Shown: positions 52,890 through 62,182 of the stretch, piece by piece
Layout of the letters: each line of letters starts with the position of its first letter
Position numbering within the stretch: the stretch's first letter is position 1
NCBI GenBank assembly: GCA_012269745.1
Contig: JAAXJR010000032.1
Location: 29,137 to 93,136, forward strand
DNA: 64,000 nucleotides
Origin: Flavobacteriales bacterium
GTDB taxonomy: Bacteria; Bacteroidota; Bacteroidia; Flavobacteriales; Schleiferiaceae
Reading direction: 5' to 3'
Program-made: the position numbers and the translations under genes
Notes under the pieces: model-generated
What the model saw: the letters and a program-made list of their open reading frames with translations, nothing else
Told to the model about the DNA's origin: nothing
The model's database searches: none

Positions 52890-54314
52890 TTAAGCCTTCA
52901 TGGAAGAATTTAAAGAAAGCACTGTAATTAGCGCGGTAAAACCCCAAAACGGAGCGCTGGCCTTGTCCATATCGAGGAAATTATTGAGGAAACCGTGCAG
53001 ATAATAGGTGACAAGTCCCAAAAATGCGACACGAAGTAGCCCTTTCAATCGGTCACTATTCAACCGTTGGTAGGAATTGGTACTAACGACGATGACCGCG
53101 ATGATAACTCCTAAGAATGTTAATAAACCAAAAGTGCCAGATTCCGCCAATGGACCTAAGTATTCGCTATGCGCATTCCCCCTGTTGCCGCCATTGGTGG
53201 AAATGATGGTTTTCTCGGAAGGTTTTTGATAGGGTGCGTACAAGAACATGTAGGTTCCAGGACCGTGTCCCAAGAATGGGCGCTCAGCATACATCCGAAT
53301 GGCACAATTCCAACGATTGATACGCTCCAGGTTGGACGCATCCGTGCTCACATTTGTTACCGAAGCCACGTGTTCGTTCAAATCGTCCGAAGAATCCTGC
53401 GTGTTGCGTTCGAACTTCGAACTGATGTAAGAGAAATTGAGACCGGCAACTAAAAGCACTAAACCTGCCAGCGACCATACTACCGTCTTCGACATGCGGA
53501 AAGCATAAACCAAATACACCGCACCAGCACCTACCAGCGACAGCCAAGCTGCGCGAGTGTACGAGAGGACCGTGGCCGCGGTAAGAATGACCAGAAGCAC
53601 AGCAGCGATAGCATTGAACCCCCAAGAAGATTTACGAAACGTGAGGTACAGTGCAGCTGGGTAGAACATAGCCAGTACTGCGCCGTAAGAGGTGTGTTCT
53701 TTGAACAGCGGGAACATCACCCAGGTTGAAGTCTTTTTGGTAAAGCCATATTGACTGTGTATGACCATTGTGTAGGTACAGGCAATAATGAGCGGAACAA
53801 GGAAGAGCCAAAGGAATCGGACCGCGTTTTTAGGATCGCGCAGGAATAAATGGCCCAATACGAAGTAGTAAGGTACAATGAACCACACACGAGTAATCCA
53901 TTGCTTTAAGGAAACTAGCGGAAGTTGGGACGTGATGACCGTCAACAACATCCAGGCCAGATAGATGTAGATGGCAATGGAGATTGGATGTTTAATGAGA
54001 CGGATATCGTACTCACCCATGAAGAGCATTTTGACGATGACTAAGCCTGTAATTAACACAAGCATAGGCTCTGTGGGCAAGGAAAGGCCAGCACCTCCAG
54101 TAAGGTCAGTAAGATTTACGGAAAGAGGCGTGGACAAAACCACAAACCACATGGCCCAATCTATTCGGTACAGGGTCAGCCATACCACGAGCAAACCGGC
54201 GGGCAAAAGCAAAAGTTCCCACCACTCTTTGGCCACAATCAGACCAATGAACGGTAATACGAGCAGTGCGATGATGGCAATGCCCTTAGTGCTTATTTGC
54301 TTGGCCGAAGTCAC
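52890..54314 (-). CDS. O-antigen polymerase/ligase-like membrane protein (Wzy)
   Basis: A 474-residue integral membrane protein with about 12 hydrophobic segments and a large periplasmic loop (about 280-360) that holds INRWNCAIRMYAERPFLGHGPGTY, the signature of the Wzy_C family. Such proteins polymerise or ligate lipid-linked surface sugars. Start codon is GTG at 54314, whose G is shared with the TAG stop of the Wzz gene (TAGTG), implying coupled translation. It could equally be the ligase WaaL; the order with Wzx and Wzz favours polymerase. Confidence 0.87.
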   Translation of the reverse strand: MTSAKQISTKGIAIIALLVLPFIGLIVAKEWWELLLLPAGLLVVWLTLYRIDWAMWFVVLSTPLSVNLTDLTGGAGLSLPTEPMLVLITGLVIVKMLFMGEYDIRLIKHPISIAIYIYLAWMLLTVITSQLPLVSLKQWITRVWFIVPYYFVLGHLFLRDPKNAVRFLWLFLVPLIIACTYTMVIHSQYGFTKKTSTWVMFPLFKEHTSYGAVLAMFYPAALYLTFRKSSWGFNAIAAVLLVILTAATVLSYTRAAWLSLVGAGAVYLVYAFRMSKTVVWSLAGLVLLVAGLNFSYISSKFERNTQDSSDDLNEHVASVTNVSTDASNLERINRWNCAIRMYAERPFLGHGPGTYMFLYAPYQKPSEKTIISTNGGNRGNAHSEYLGPLAESGTFGLLTFLGVIIAVIVVSTNSYQRLNSDRLKGLLRVAFLGLVTYYLHGFLNNFLDMDKASAPFWGFTALITVLSLNSSMKA

Positions 54315-55321
54315 TACGCTTTAGCGCGAAGTTCCAAGAAAGTACCGCGAACAAGCAGGGTAAATACCACGAGGATAAAGACAGCGAAACCCACAGCAAG
54401 GATGAGTATGCTGCGTTTTGGATACGTCTTGCGTTCGGCAGGACGTGCTTCATCTACTTTAAAGGTGGCAGGAAGGTTTTGATTCACATCCACCTTGGCC
54501 TGGTCAAATTTCGTCTTGAGCTTTACCTCCTCCTCTTTGAGCAATTGTAGCTCATCGCGAATGGCGACATATTTACCACCGTATTTCGCCAAGGTATCAA
54601 GGCGACGCTCTAGCTGCTTTATGCGCGACCCGGAAGCTCCGGCTGCCAATGCAATAGCGTACTGCTCATTAAAAACCGCACTCTGGCTTTCGTAATCGTG
54701 CACCCCTTTGAAGCGAAGTTCAGTGATCTTATCTTCCATGGTCTGAATCTCCTTTTGCAAACCACGGTATTCGTTTTCTACAATCTGAAGCCCCATCTGG
54801 GCGCGGTTCTTTGCGACACGACGCTTCACCTTATCTACGAGCTTGTAGATGTAATTGGCAATATCGGCTGCAATCTGTGGATCCGTATCAAGCACATTGA
54901 TTTCTACAGACATGAATTGGGTACGATTGAACTCAATTTTACTCTCGTATTCCTTGAAAAGCTTGGTACGCGGGTAATCTGAATCTGGATCGATGTCGTA
55001 GTGGTTCATCAAATCGAATTTGGCAATGACACTGTCGCGAATTTCACCAGAGCTCAAGATCTGCAAAAGCTGCTCGGCTTGTTGCTCATCGCCGTATTCG
55101 AAGATGTCTTCATCGCCGTACCCGTTGGTCTGAGGAAGGAGGGCCTTCGAAACAGAATTGGTCGTGGATGGGAAGAGAATCACCTGCGATTCGAAAAGCG
55201 GCTTAATGAAGGTAGGTCCGCTAAAAACTACAGCTACGACCATGGACAGGAATGGAATGACCACCAATGGCTTCCAATTCTTGTAGACAAACGAGATCAA
55301 ATTTGAGCTGCTGTATTCCAT
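54314..55321 (-). CDS. Polysaccharide chain-length regulator (Wzz/PCP family)
   Basis: 335 residues with the two-helix Wzz topology: a membrane segment near residues 17-35 (LVVIPFLSMVVAVVFSG), a long periplasmic coiled-coil part (about 140-275), and a C-terminal helix preceded by RPAERKTYPKR (about 295-330). Proteins of this family set the length of O-antigen or capsule chains. No tyrosine-kinase domain is fused. It lies between the sulfotransferase (7-base gap) and the polymerase (one-base overlap). Confidence 0.9.
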   Translation of the reverse strand: MEYSSSNLISFVYKNWKPLVVIPFLSMVVAVVFSGPTFIKPLFESQVILFPSTTNSVSKALLPQTNGYGDEDIFEYGDEQQAEQLLQILSSGEIRDSVIAKFDLMNHYDIDPDSDYPRTKLFKEYESKIEFNRTQFMSVEINVLDTDPQIAADIANYIYKLVDKVKRRVAKNRAQMGLQIVENEYRGLQKEIQTMEDKITELRFKGVHDYESQSAVFNEQYAIALAAGASGSRIKQLERRLDTLAKYGGKYVAIRDELQLLKEEEVKLKTKFDQAKVDVNQNLPATFKVDEARPAERKTYPKRSILILAVGFAVFILVVFTLLVRGTFLELRAKA

Positions 55322-55328
55322 ATTCTAT

Positions 55329-56249
55329 TTATTTCCAGTGTGTTAAATCCTTTTCGAGAAGTCTTTCTAATGCTTCAATGGACGATGCAAAATAACGAAG
55401 TAAAAACGAGCGAGCCTCCTCTTCCATGCCTTCAGGCTTGGCTAAAACGATATTTTTTACGCTTGTCTTGATTTTTTCCGGCAAAATAGAGGCTACTGCG
55501 GGGCCAATTCCACCCAGCACCTTGCCCAGCACCTTGTTCTTGGGAACCTCAGCACCGTGTTTCTCTTCGGCCAATGGATTCAATTCATCTTTCAAGCCCA
55601 GAAACTTCGAAATGCCTTGCAGTGTCGCTGCCGGCTCTGCCAACAATTCGTCCTGCCAAACCACATGAATTTGAGCCATTGAGAAGTGTTTGAGCCAGCG
55701 CTCTAATTGCGGCGCGTAATCACCCAATTCCAAATAACATTCATCCCAGCCCCATCGTGCTCTTTCCAACGCTCCTTCCGCCTTGATAGCGTCCAAAAAC
55801 GAGCGCTGTTCTTTGCCGTATTTCCTCGCCATATTATAATGACTATAGGCCCTGCTCACTGGGTTTCGAAGACTCACAATGACCTTAGCTTCTGAATTGT
55901 AACTAGCAATATTTTCTGCGGCACTCGCCGAAGGCAGGTAGGCTGTGGAAGCGTCTAAAACATATGCAGCTTCGGCAGCCTCTAAGACTAGTCGGTCGTA
56001 GTTTTCACGTCCCCTAACAAAGGCCATATGACGCTGTTGCAATGCATCAGCTTTAAAATATTGCGCTTCGTCCCAACGCAGCATTTTTTGGTAACTCGCA
56101 GAGAAACCTTCTACATAGATGTCGTCGCAGAAATGCCCCGGTTCTTTGATCGCCAAAGTGCTGATCTGTGGATGATTTCCCAGCATCTCTGCCAACGCGG
56201 TAGTTCCTGCCTTTGCCGCACCAATGAGAAAGAGGTTCGTCTTAATCAT
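55329..56249 (-). CDS. PAPS-dependent sulfotransferase
   Basis: A 306-residue cytosolic enzyme. The 5'-phosphosulfate loop is seen as LIGAAKAGTTALAEMLGNHP at the N-terminus, and the 3'-phosphate region as VIVSLRNPVSRAYSHYNMA. The YLELGDYAPQLERWL segment is common in carbohydrate sulfotransferases. The enzyme would transfer sulfate from PAPS to a sugar hydroxyl. The setting in a wzx-wzz-wzy block suggests that the surface polysaccharide is sulfated. It overlaps the flippase gene by 8 bases. Confidence 0.88.
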   Translation of the reverse strand: MIKTNLFLIGAAKAGTTALAEMLGNHPQISTLAIKEPGHFCDDIYVEGFSASYQKMLRWDEAQYFKADALQQRHMAFVRGRENYDRLVLEAAEAAYVLDASTAYLPSASAAENIASYNSEAKVIVSLRNPVSRAYSHYNMARKYGKEQRSFLDAIKAEGALERARWGWDECYLELGDYAPQLERWLKHFSMAQIHVVWQDELLAEPAATLQGISKFLGLKDELNPLAEEKHGAEVPKNKVLGKVLGGIGPAVASILPEKIKTSVKNIVLAKPEGMEEEARSFLLRYFASSIEALERLLEKDLTHWK

Positions 56250-57573
56250 GGCGGCGAATTTTAGTCAAAAACGGAACCGCGATGACCCCATGGTATTTGT
56301 AGACGAGGTAGGCCGCCCAAATGTTCCAACCCATCATGGTCGCCGTAGTCGCTACTGCCGCGCCGAGGGGGCCGTAGAGCGGTATGAGCGCAAGGTTGAA
56401 AACGATGTTGAGCAACGCGATAATAAGCATGGTATTGCGCGCGCTTTTCTCATAACCCGTCATGTTGAGAATGTTCAACACAGGCCCTGCAAAGGCGTTG
56501 GTGAGTTGCCCCACAGCCAGAAGTACGAGCCATGGGTAGGCTGCGTAAGCCTCTTCTACCCCAAAGAGCTGAATGAGGAATGGGCCGAGAATGAGGATGC
56601 CAAGGAAAATTGGACCCGCAGTAATAAGGTTCAACTGTGCCACCTTGTGGGCCAATTCATGCAAGCGCTCCCGCTGCGTACTCATGGCACTCACCATGGG
56701 CGCTACGACTGTGTTCAAGGCAAATTGAGCGAAGGTGATGAGGGTAGCAATTTTGAAGACAATACGATACATACCCACACTATCTTCTGGCAGATAATAC
56801 CCCAACATGAGCGTATCGGACCAACTGATGACCAAAAACAGGGAAGAGGAAATGAGCATGGGCGTTCCCAAGCTGTAGAGCTGTCCCTTCCAACCGGAGG
56901 TTTCGGCCTGTTGCCCTTTGGTCAGGTTCAAGATGTATACCGTAGTCCACAAGAAGAACAGCCCAGAGATACCCAAGAGTAAGAACAAGGAGGTTTGTGC
57001 TGCGGCGGCCGCTGTGTACGCTTCGGGGAAAGGGATGAATGCTATCAGCGCGCCGATGAAGACGTAAACTGTGCCGTGCTGGTTCAGTGAAAAAAGAAGG
57101 CTCTTGCCCATGGCGCGAAACACCTCAGCATTGAGGAGCATGAGTGTGAAGGGAATGATGGCAAAGGCGGCGGTTGCAATAACCTTCGTGGGTGTGTTTT
57201 GGAAGAAGAGGTCGGTTAAGAATTGGGCCCCGAAAAAAACTAAAATACTGCAGGCGATGGAGAGTAAGGAGACGCGGGAAAGTACAGCGAGGTAGAGGGC
57301 TCGACTGGCCAAGTTTGCCTCTCTGTCTCGGGCCATTTCACGGACCAAGACGGTATCAAGACCCCAACGACTGACCGTAGAACCGATCAGTACAACGGTG
57401 AAGGCTACCTCATAAATACCTACGGAGAGCTCGCCTCCGACTCTGGATAAGCTGAAAAGAAGGACATAACCGCCCAAGGCTCCAATGACTTTAAACAGGA
57501 GCACAACAGCACCGCCCTTGGCAAGGGTTGCACCGATGGGGTTTTGCATGAATTGGTTAATCCTACTTCGCAT
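56242..57573 (-). CDS. Wzx-type polysaccharide flippase
   Basis: 443 residues of the MOP/Wzx family with about 14 hydrophobic segments. LAKGGAVVLLFKVIGALGGY at the N-terminus and GMYRIVFKIATLITFAQFAL in the middle, together with a late VLNMTGYEKSARN loop, match polysaccharide flippases. It moves lipid-linked repeat units across the inner membrane. It is the first gene of the minus-strand operon wzx, sulfotransferase, wzz, wzy. The divergent glycosyltransferase gene starts 82 bases away. Confidence 0.9.
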   Translation of the reverse strand: MRSRINQFMQNPIGATLAKGGAVVLLFKVIGALGGYVLLFSLSRVGGELSVGIYEVAFTVVLIGSTVSRWGLDTVLVREMARDREANLASRALYLAVLSRVSLLSIACSILVFFGAQFLTDLFFQNTPTKVIATAAFAIIPFTLMLLNAEVFRAMGKSLLFSLNQHGTVYVFIGALIAFIPFPEAYTAAAAAQTSLFLLLGISGLFFLWTTVYILNLTKGQQAETSGWKGQLYSLGTPMLISSSLFLVISWSDTLMLGYYLPEDSVGMYRIVFKIATLITFAQFALNTVVAPMVSAMSTQRERLHELAHKVAQLNLITAGPIFLGILILGPFLIQLFGVEEAYAAYPWLVLLAVGQLTNAFAGPVLNILNMTGYEKSARNTMLIIALLNIVFNLALIPLYGPLGAAVATTATMMGWNIWAAYLVYKYHGVIAVPFLTKIRRHD

Positions 57574-57643
57574 GGTTTTGTGCCAATTAAGCGCTTATGG
57601 CGGCGAATATACCGCTTTACTAACGCGCAAGAGTTGGCTTTTG

Positions 57644-57651
57644 TACATTTG
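57644..57651 (+). promoter_or_regulatory. -7 promoter element (TACATTTG) close to the glycosyltransferase start
   Basis: TACATTTG matches TAnnTTTG and ends only 4 bases before the ATG of the glycosyltransferase. If it is used, transcription would start at about the ATG. Confidence 0.4.
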
Positions 57652-57655
57652 AAAC

Positions 57656-58735
57656 ATGAAAATCGCCGTGAACGCTCGTTGGTTACTGCCCGGAAAATTA
57701 GAGGGTACTGGGGTCTATACCCTTCGGATGCTCGAGCAGGTCATTCCGGCTTTTCCGCAGCACGAGTTTTATTTACTCTTGGACCGTCAGGTCGATACGG
57801 ACCGATTAGGCCTTGATTTTCCCAACCTCTCCTACCACGTGGTTTCACCTCCAGCCCGCCATCCATGGCTTTGGGCGATGTGGAACGATTGGGCCGTTCC
57901 GCAAAAACTAAAAAGACTGAACGTGGATCTGTATTGGTCGCCCGACGGACTGCCCGCGAAGACCGACATTAAACAATGGGTTACCATTCACGACCTGAAC
58001 TTTGAACACCATCCGCAGTGGGTCCCAGCAACGGTGGCGAAATATTACAGTAAGAACATCAAAAGAGGCGCCGAAGTAGCGGATAAGGTCTTTACGGTGA
58101 GCCATTGGAGCAAGAATGACCTTATAGCGACATACAGGTTGCCCGAGGATAAAATTTCGGTGACTTACAATGCTCCGCAACGGATATTCGAATCTGGACC
58201 ATCTATTTATGTAGGGCAATATTTCTGTTTCGTGGGCGCATTAACCCCACGCAAAAATTTAAAAACGCTGCTTTTAGCTTTTGACAAATGGTGTTCTAAC
58301 GAAGAAAATTTCGGCCTCTTAAGAATTGCCGGGGAGCCACATTTTAGCGACCCTGAATTGAAGAGTGTAGTGGATGGATTGAAACATCCGGGCCGCGTTG
58401 AATGGATGGGCCGATTGAACCCGAAAGAACTGGAAATGCTTTATCGAGGCGCCATTGCCTATTGCATGCCAAGTGCTATGGAAGGATTTGGCATTCCACT
58501 AGTGGAGGCTATGCAGTGCGGCACACCTGTTATTGCGTCGGATAATAGCGCTATAACGGAAGTGGTTGCCGATAAAGGTTTATTAGTCCCAACCTATGAT
58601 GTCGATGCCTGGGCAGCTGCTTTGGAGCGTATGCAACAGGAGCGAGAACATTGGAGTGCGTTGGCGCTGGAACGCGGGAAAGATTTTGATTGGGCCTCGA
58701 GCGCCCAGCCATGGATTGATGCGTTGAAGGGATGA
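57656..58735 (+). CDS. Family 4 glycosyltransferase (GT-B fold)
   Basis: A 359-residue GT4-type enzyme. N-terminal Rossmann half with [20 protein letters not shown] and [15 protein letters not shown]-terminal half with [21 protein letters not shown] and the sugar-nucleotide EX7E-like motif [20 protein letters not shown]. It adds a sugar to a surface glycan acceptor. Divergent from the wzx operon, and its stop overlaps rnhB by 4 bases (ATGA). Confidence 0.92.
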   Translation: MKIAVNARWLLPGKLEGTGVYTLRMLEQVIPAFPQHEFYLLLDRQVDTDRLGLDFPNLSYHVVSPPARHPWLWAMWNDWAVPQKLKRLNVDLYWSPDGLPAKTDIKQWVTIHDLNFEHHPQWVPATVAKYYSKNIKRGAEVADKVFTVSHWSKNDLIATYRLPEDKISVTYNAPQRIFESGPSIYVGQYFCFVGALTPRKNLKTLLLAFDKWCSNEENFGLLRIAGEPHFSDPELKSVVDGLKHPGRVEWMGRLNPKELEMLYRGAIAYCMPSAMEGFGIPLVEAMQCGTPVIASDNSAITEVVADKGLLVPTYDVDAWAAALERMQQEREHWSALALERGKDFDWASSAQPWIDALKG

Positions 58736-59334
58736 AATTGCAACACCATATAGATGCGTTGTTTGAGGCGGGCACAGACGAGGCTGGGCGCGGGTGCTTG
58801 AGTGGACCTGTAACCGCTGCTGCCGTTATTCTGCCAAAGGACTTCCACCATCCTGTACTGAATGATTCAAAGCAATTGACTGAAAAGCAGCGGTACATGC
58901 TGCGTCCCATCATTGAAAAGGAGGCTATTGCTTGGGCAGTAGCACACGTGAGCCCTGAAGAGATCGATGAAATCAACATCTTGAATGCGAGCATTCTCGG
59001 GATGCACCGCAGTATCGATCAATTAAAACAACGTCCCGATTTTATCGCTGTAGACGGCAATAAATTCAAACCGTATCAAAACATCCCACACCATTGCCAA
59101 GTCAAGGGCGATGCTACCTACATGAATATTGCAGCGGCTTCAGTGTTGGCGAAGACCTACAGGGACGACCGGATGAAGGAATTGGCCATAGAATATCCAG
59201 AATATGGGTGGGAGCGAAATGCAGGCTATCCCACCAAAGGGCACCGCGATGCGATTCGAGAGTTTGGTGCCACGCCGCATCACCGCAAGAGTTTCCAGCT
59301 TCTCCCAGCACAGCTCAACTTGTTTGGCGATTAG
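58732..59334 (+). CDS. rnhB: Ribonuclease HII
   Basis: Removes RNA from RNA-DNA hybrids and single ribonucleotides. The catalytic motif is [14 protein letters not shown] near residue 14, with the other acidic residues in [10 protein letters not shown] and DDRMKELA. 200 residues, normal for HII. It overlaps the glycosyltransferase gene, a gene pairing without functional logic. Confidence 0.96.
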   Translation: MKLQHHIDALFEAGTDEAGRGCLSGPVTAAAVILPKDFHHPVLNDSKQLTEKQRYMLRPIIEKEAIAWAVAHVSPEEIDEINILNASILGMHRSIDQLKQRPDFIAVDGNKFKPYQNIPHHCQVKGDATYMNIAAASVLAKTYRDDRMKELAIEYPEYGWERNAGYPTKGHRDAIREFGATPHHRKSFQLLPAQLNLFGD

Positions 59335-59368
59335 CCAATTTGTGAAAAACTAACCTCCTCCACCATAC

Positions 59369-59415
59369 TTGGAGCGCCGTAGAGGTCGTTAGCTTTGAAC
59401 CAAAGCCTTGGTTCA
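59369..59415 (+). promoter_or_regulatory. Promoter with an inverted repeat at the transcription start
   Basis: TTG at 59369-59371, an 18-base spacer and TAGCTTTG at 59390-59397, 17 bases before the ATG: a full match to the consensus spacing seen in rplU. A perfect inverted repeat TGAACCAA-AGCC-TTGGTTCA (59396-59415) runs from the end of the -7 box to the first base of the ATG, a position suited for an operator or a 5' hairpin. Confidence 0.65.
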
Positions 59416-61823
59416 TGTTACACCGCACCACTTACTTCATTTCCCTACTATTTACGCTGATTTTGGCGAGCTGTTCCAGTGCGCCTGAGTCCAACCCTTC
59501 TACTGCGCTTATTCCAATGAATAGCGCTCTAGTGCTGCGTGTAAATGATGCGCAGGAATTAGCAAGGTTTGCAGATTCTACCCAGCTGCCCGCAGCGGCG
59601 GCAGTTCCCGTGGCAGATTTGATGAGCATGAGCGCCGGAATATGGACCGGTGCGCTTTGTGGTTCTGGTGCAGATAAGATGGATTGGATATGGACGACCA
59701 CCGTGGGCGACAGCAGTCGAATGAGCGGCTACACGGACGGGGCAATAATGGCACTAGACTCTAACTATTTCGCACTCAAATCTGGATCTTCTGCGGCAAT
59801 TAGCACTAGCAAGATGTTGTTGCAAGCAGCGATGAATCAAATCGGCAGCGGATACAACATTATCGACAATGCGGGCTTTGAGAAACTATGGAATAACGCA
59901 AATAGCTCAGATGCGTTGAATCTTTTTGTGCAGCACGAAGAGCTTCCTTCAGTAGGAACTTGGTTCGCGGGTGAAGATTGGAATTGGACCGAGCATCTGG
60001 CAGCCTGGTCAGAAATAGATATCGATTTTGGCAAAGGCCGTGTATTGCTTACTTCCGTGAGCATCAACCCCGATTCGACAAATACCTTTTTCAGCACATT
60101 CGACACCTCTCCTTCGGGCACCTCAGTAAGTGAAATTATAGCGGCATCCGCCTCTCATGCAGTAAAGATGAACGTCGGTAATACAGTAGAATGGCTGCGT
60201 GGCTACAATGGATATAGAGGCAAGAAGCAGCGACTGAAACAAGCGTTAGCACTTCTAGATCCACTCGAGATTGAGCCGCTAACGGCCGCAAGTTGGTTCG
60301 AAGGCAGTTTTGTCAATGTAGGCTACGGCCAGGAAAAAGTGGTTGCTGCCAAGCTTACAAATCCAGATGCGGTTAGTGAGCAACTGAAAAAATTGAGCCC
60401 CGGAAATTCTCTATTCCAAGGTCACCCTAGTGGCACACTAAAGGAAGGGGATCGCTTCCTCTTTAGTGCCCTGTTTGGGTGGTGGTACAAAAACCTCGGC
60501 ACACCTTCGTGGATGATTTATGACGATTGGTTGTTGGTTGCGGCTTCAGAGCAAACACTAGAAGTCTATGCGAATGAGTTGGCTGCAAAGGCCACCTGGA
60601 AAAACGTGAAATCCCTACGCGCACTAGCCAGCGGTATTGACAAGAAGGGACACTTTGGCGTTGCGTTTACGGCACAATCGGAATCGGCCACGAAATATCT
60701 AAAGTTCCCTGAACAAGAAGGCGCGAAAGAATTTGTGATTCACGGGAATCTTGAAGTTAAAAATGACCTCACCTTTGGCAATGCCAGAAGCACGGAGGTG
60801 GAAAAAGAAGAAATAGAAACGAGTACCTACTTGTGGTCTACAGCGCTAGAAAGTGCCGCTACGGCAGGTCCTTGGATCGTTAAAAACCACAGGTCCGGCA
60901 AGAACGATGTTGTAGTTCAAGACGAAAACCACACTTTGTATTGGATTGCTGCCGACGGCACGGTCAGCTGGAAAAAATCGCTCGAGGAACCCATAGCAGG
61001 AGCGCTTCACCAAGTGGATCTTTTCAAGAACAACAAATACCAATTGCTCTTTGCAACAACAACCCAATTGCACTGTGTTGACCTCTTGGGACGCGATGTA
61101 GAAGAATACCCCGTAACCCTCCCTGAGGCAACAGACGTTGGGGTGAGCGTGCTCGATTACGACCGCAATAGAAACTACCGCTTCCTTGTTGCCGCCGGCG
61201 CCAAACTTTACAACTACTCGAGCGAAGGAAAACGCATTGAAGGGTGGAAAACGGATGCTGCAAGCGAACGACTTGTTACCGCCCCGGAGCTGTTCCAGAA
61301 GAACGGCAAAGACTACATTGTTACTTCCACGGCCACCAAGCCGCTGATCTTAAACAGACGCGGTGAAGAGCGTATAAAAACTGCTAGTGTCACTGCTTCC
61401 AACAGTAGTTGGGCAATTAAAAACGATGCCATTCCTTACGCAGAGCGTGTTGGAGCCCAAGGCGAAGTACAGCGCCAAAGCTGGGACGGTACGAGCGCTA
61501 CCTCTACCGATCCTATGGGTGAAGTACGCGGACTGATTTTCGAAAGTTACGGCAAGGTGGTTTGGAGCGCGGAAGCAGTCGAAGTTCGCAGTGAAAAAGG
61601 CACTCAAAGATTCAAGTCTGAGGGCATAGAAAATGTCTTGACCTACCCTGGCGGTACTGGTCTCATCATGGGGACATCTGCCGTCCAAGTGGTGAACCTT
61701 AAAACAGGAGAAAACTACGGCAGCTTTACCGGCAGTTCAGCGGTGGCAGGTAGATTAAGCCCAACAGGAATGCCGGTTTTAATCCTTCGCCAAGGAGCCG
61801 CCATCATTTGCTATGAGCTTTAA
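59415..61823 (+). CDS. Large two-part lipoprotein with beta-propeller-like C-terminus
   Basis: An 802-residue lipoprotein with the lipobox LILASC (cysteine about residue 20). Residues 30-450 form an exported alpha/beta region resembling DUF3352-type proteins (ALIPMNSALVLRVNDAQELA at the start, several similar segments). Residues 460-802 are repeated beta-strand blades (NHTLYWIAADGTVSWKKSL, TQLHCVDLLGRDVEEYPV, AAGAKLYNYSSEGKRIEGWK) that look like a PQQ-like propeller. No enzyme motif is evident. Related proteins are widespread in Bacteroidota near rnhB; the function is unknown. It is probably an outer-membrane-anchored binding or assembly protein. Confidence 0.75.
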   Translation: MLHRTTYFISLLFTLILASCSSAPESNPSTALIPMNSALVLRVNDAQELARFADSTQLPAAAAVPVADLMSMSAGIWTGALCGSGADKMDWIWTTTVGDSSRMSGYTDGAIMALDSNYFALKSGSSAAISTSKMLLQAAMNQIGSGYNIIDNAGFEKLWNNANSSDALNLFVQHEELPSVGTWFAGEDWNWTEHLAAWSEIDIDFGKGRVLLTSVSINPDSTNTFFSTFDTSPSGTSVSEIIAASASHAVKMNVGNTVEWLRGYNGYRGKKQRLKQALALLDPLEIEPLTAASWFEGSFVNVGYGQEKVVAAKLTNPDAVSEQLKKLSPGNSLFQGHPSGTLKEGDRFLFSALFGWWYKNLGTPSWMIYDDWLLVAASEQTLEVYANELAAKATWKNVKSLRALASGIDKKGHFGVAFTAQSESATKYLKFPEQEGAKEFVIHGNLEVKNDLTFGNARSTEVEKEEIETSTYLWSTALESAATAGPWIVKNHRSGKNDVVVQDENHTLYWIAADGTVSWKKSLEEPIAGALHQVDLFKNNKYQLLFATTTQLHCVDLLGRDVEEYPVTLPEATDVGVSVLDYDRNRNYRFLVAAGAKLYNYSSEGKRIEGWKTDAASERLVTAPELFQKNGKDYIVTSTATKPLILNRRGEERIKTASVTASNSSWAIKNDAIPYAERVGAQGEVQRQSWDGTSATSTDPMGEVRGLIFESYGKVVWSAEAVEVRSEKGTQRFKSEGIENVLTYPGGTGLIMGTSAVQVVNLKTGENYGSFTGSSAVAGRLSPTGMPVLILRQGAAIICYEL

Positions 61824-62182
61824 TTTTTAGGCTCGACGATAAGAAAGACGGCCGTATCGTTTCCAATGTTGAGCACCTCGTGCCAGGGCACCTCCTCATT
61901 GTAAAAGGTGTAGCCCTCTGGAATATTTACTTCGCGAGTTCCTTTCGCGTCTGTGATGCGGAAAGTCCCTCCCTTGAGGGTATAGCCAACGTGTTTAGGA
62001 TGGTAGTGCTTTTCATGACCGATTCCTGGAGGAAAGGTGCAACGAAGGGTACGAACACTCTCGTTTTCAACCAACACCTCACAGACTTTTTCGCCTTTCC
62101 AACCCGCTTGTAAGGGGTCAGGGAGCTCCTGCTGACCAAAGCCAGCAAGGGGCAAAAACATCAACGCTAGAAATGAACGCAT
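61820..62182 (-). CDS. Secreted cupin-domain protein
   Basis: A 120-residue exported single-domain cupin: signal peptide LALMFLPLAGFGQ, then the conserved metal-binding strands HEKHYHPKHVGYTLKGG (two His and more) and VPWHEVLNIGNDTAVFL. The metal site appears complete. The role is unknown; small cupins may bind metals or act as isomerases. It overlaps der by one base and the large lipoprotein by 4 bases in the convergent direction. Confidence 0.8.
   Translation of the reverse strand: MRSFLALMFLPLAGFGQQELPDPLQAGWKGEKVCEVLVENESVRTLRCTFPPGIGHEKHYHPKHVGYTLKGGTFRITDAKGTREVNIPEGYTFYNEEVPWHEVLNIGNDTAVFLIVEPKN

Noticed and set aside
56224..56982. 252-codon frame on the plus strand opposite the flippase
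   Set aside because: Antisense to a clear Wzx gene with no independent start signal or family match.
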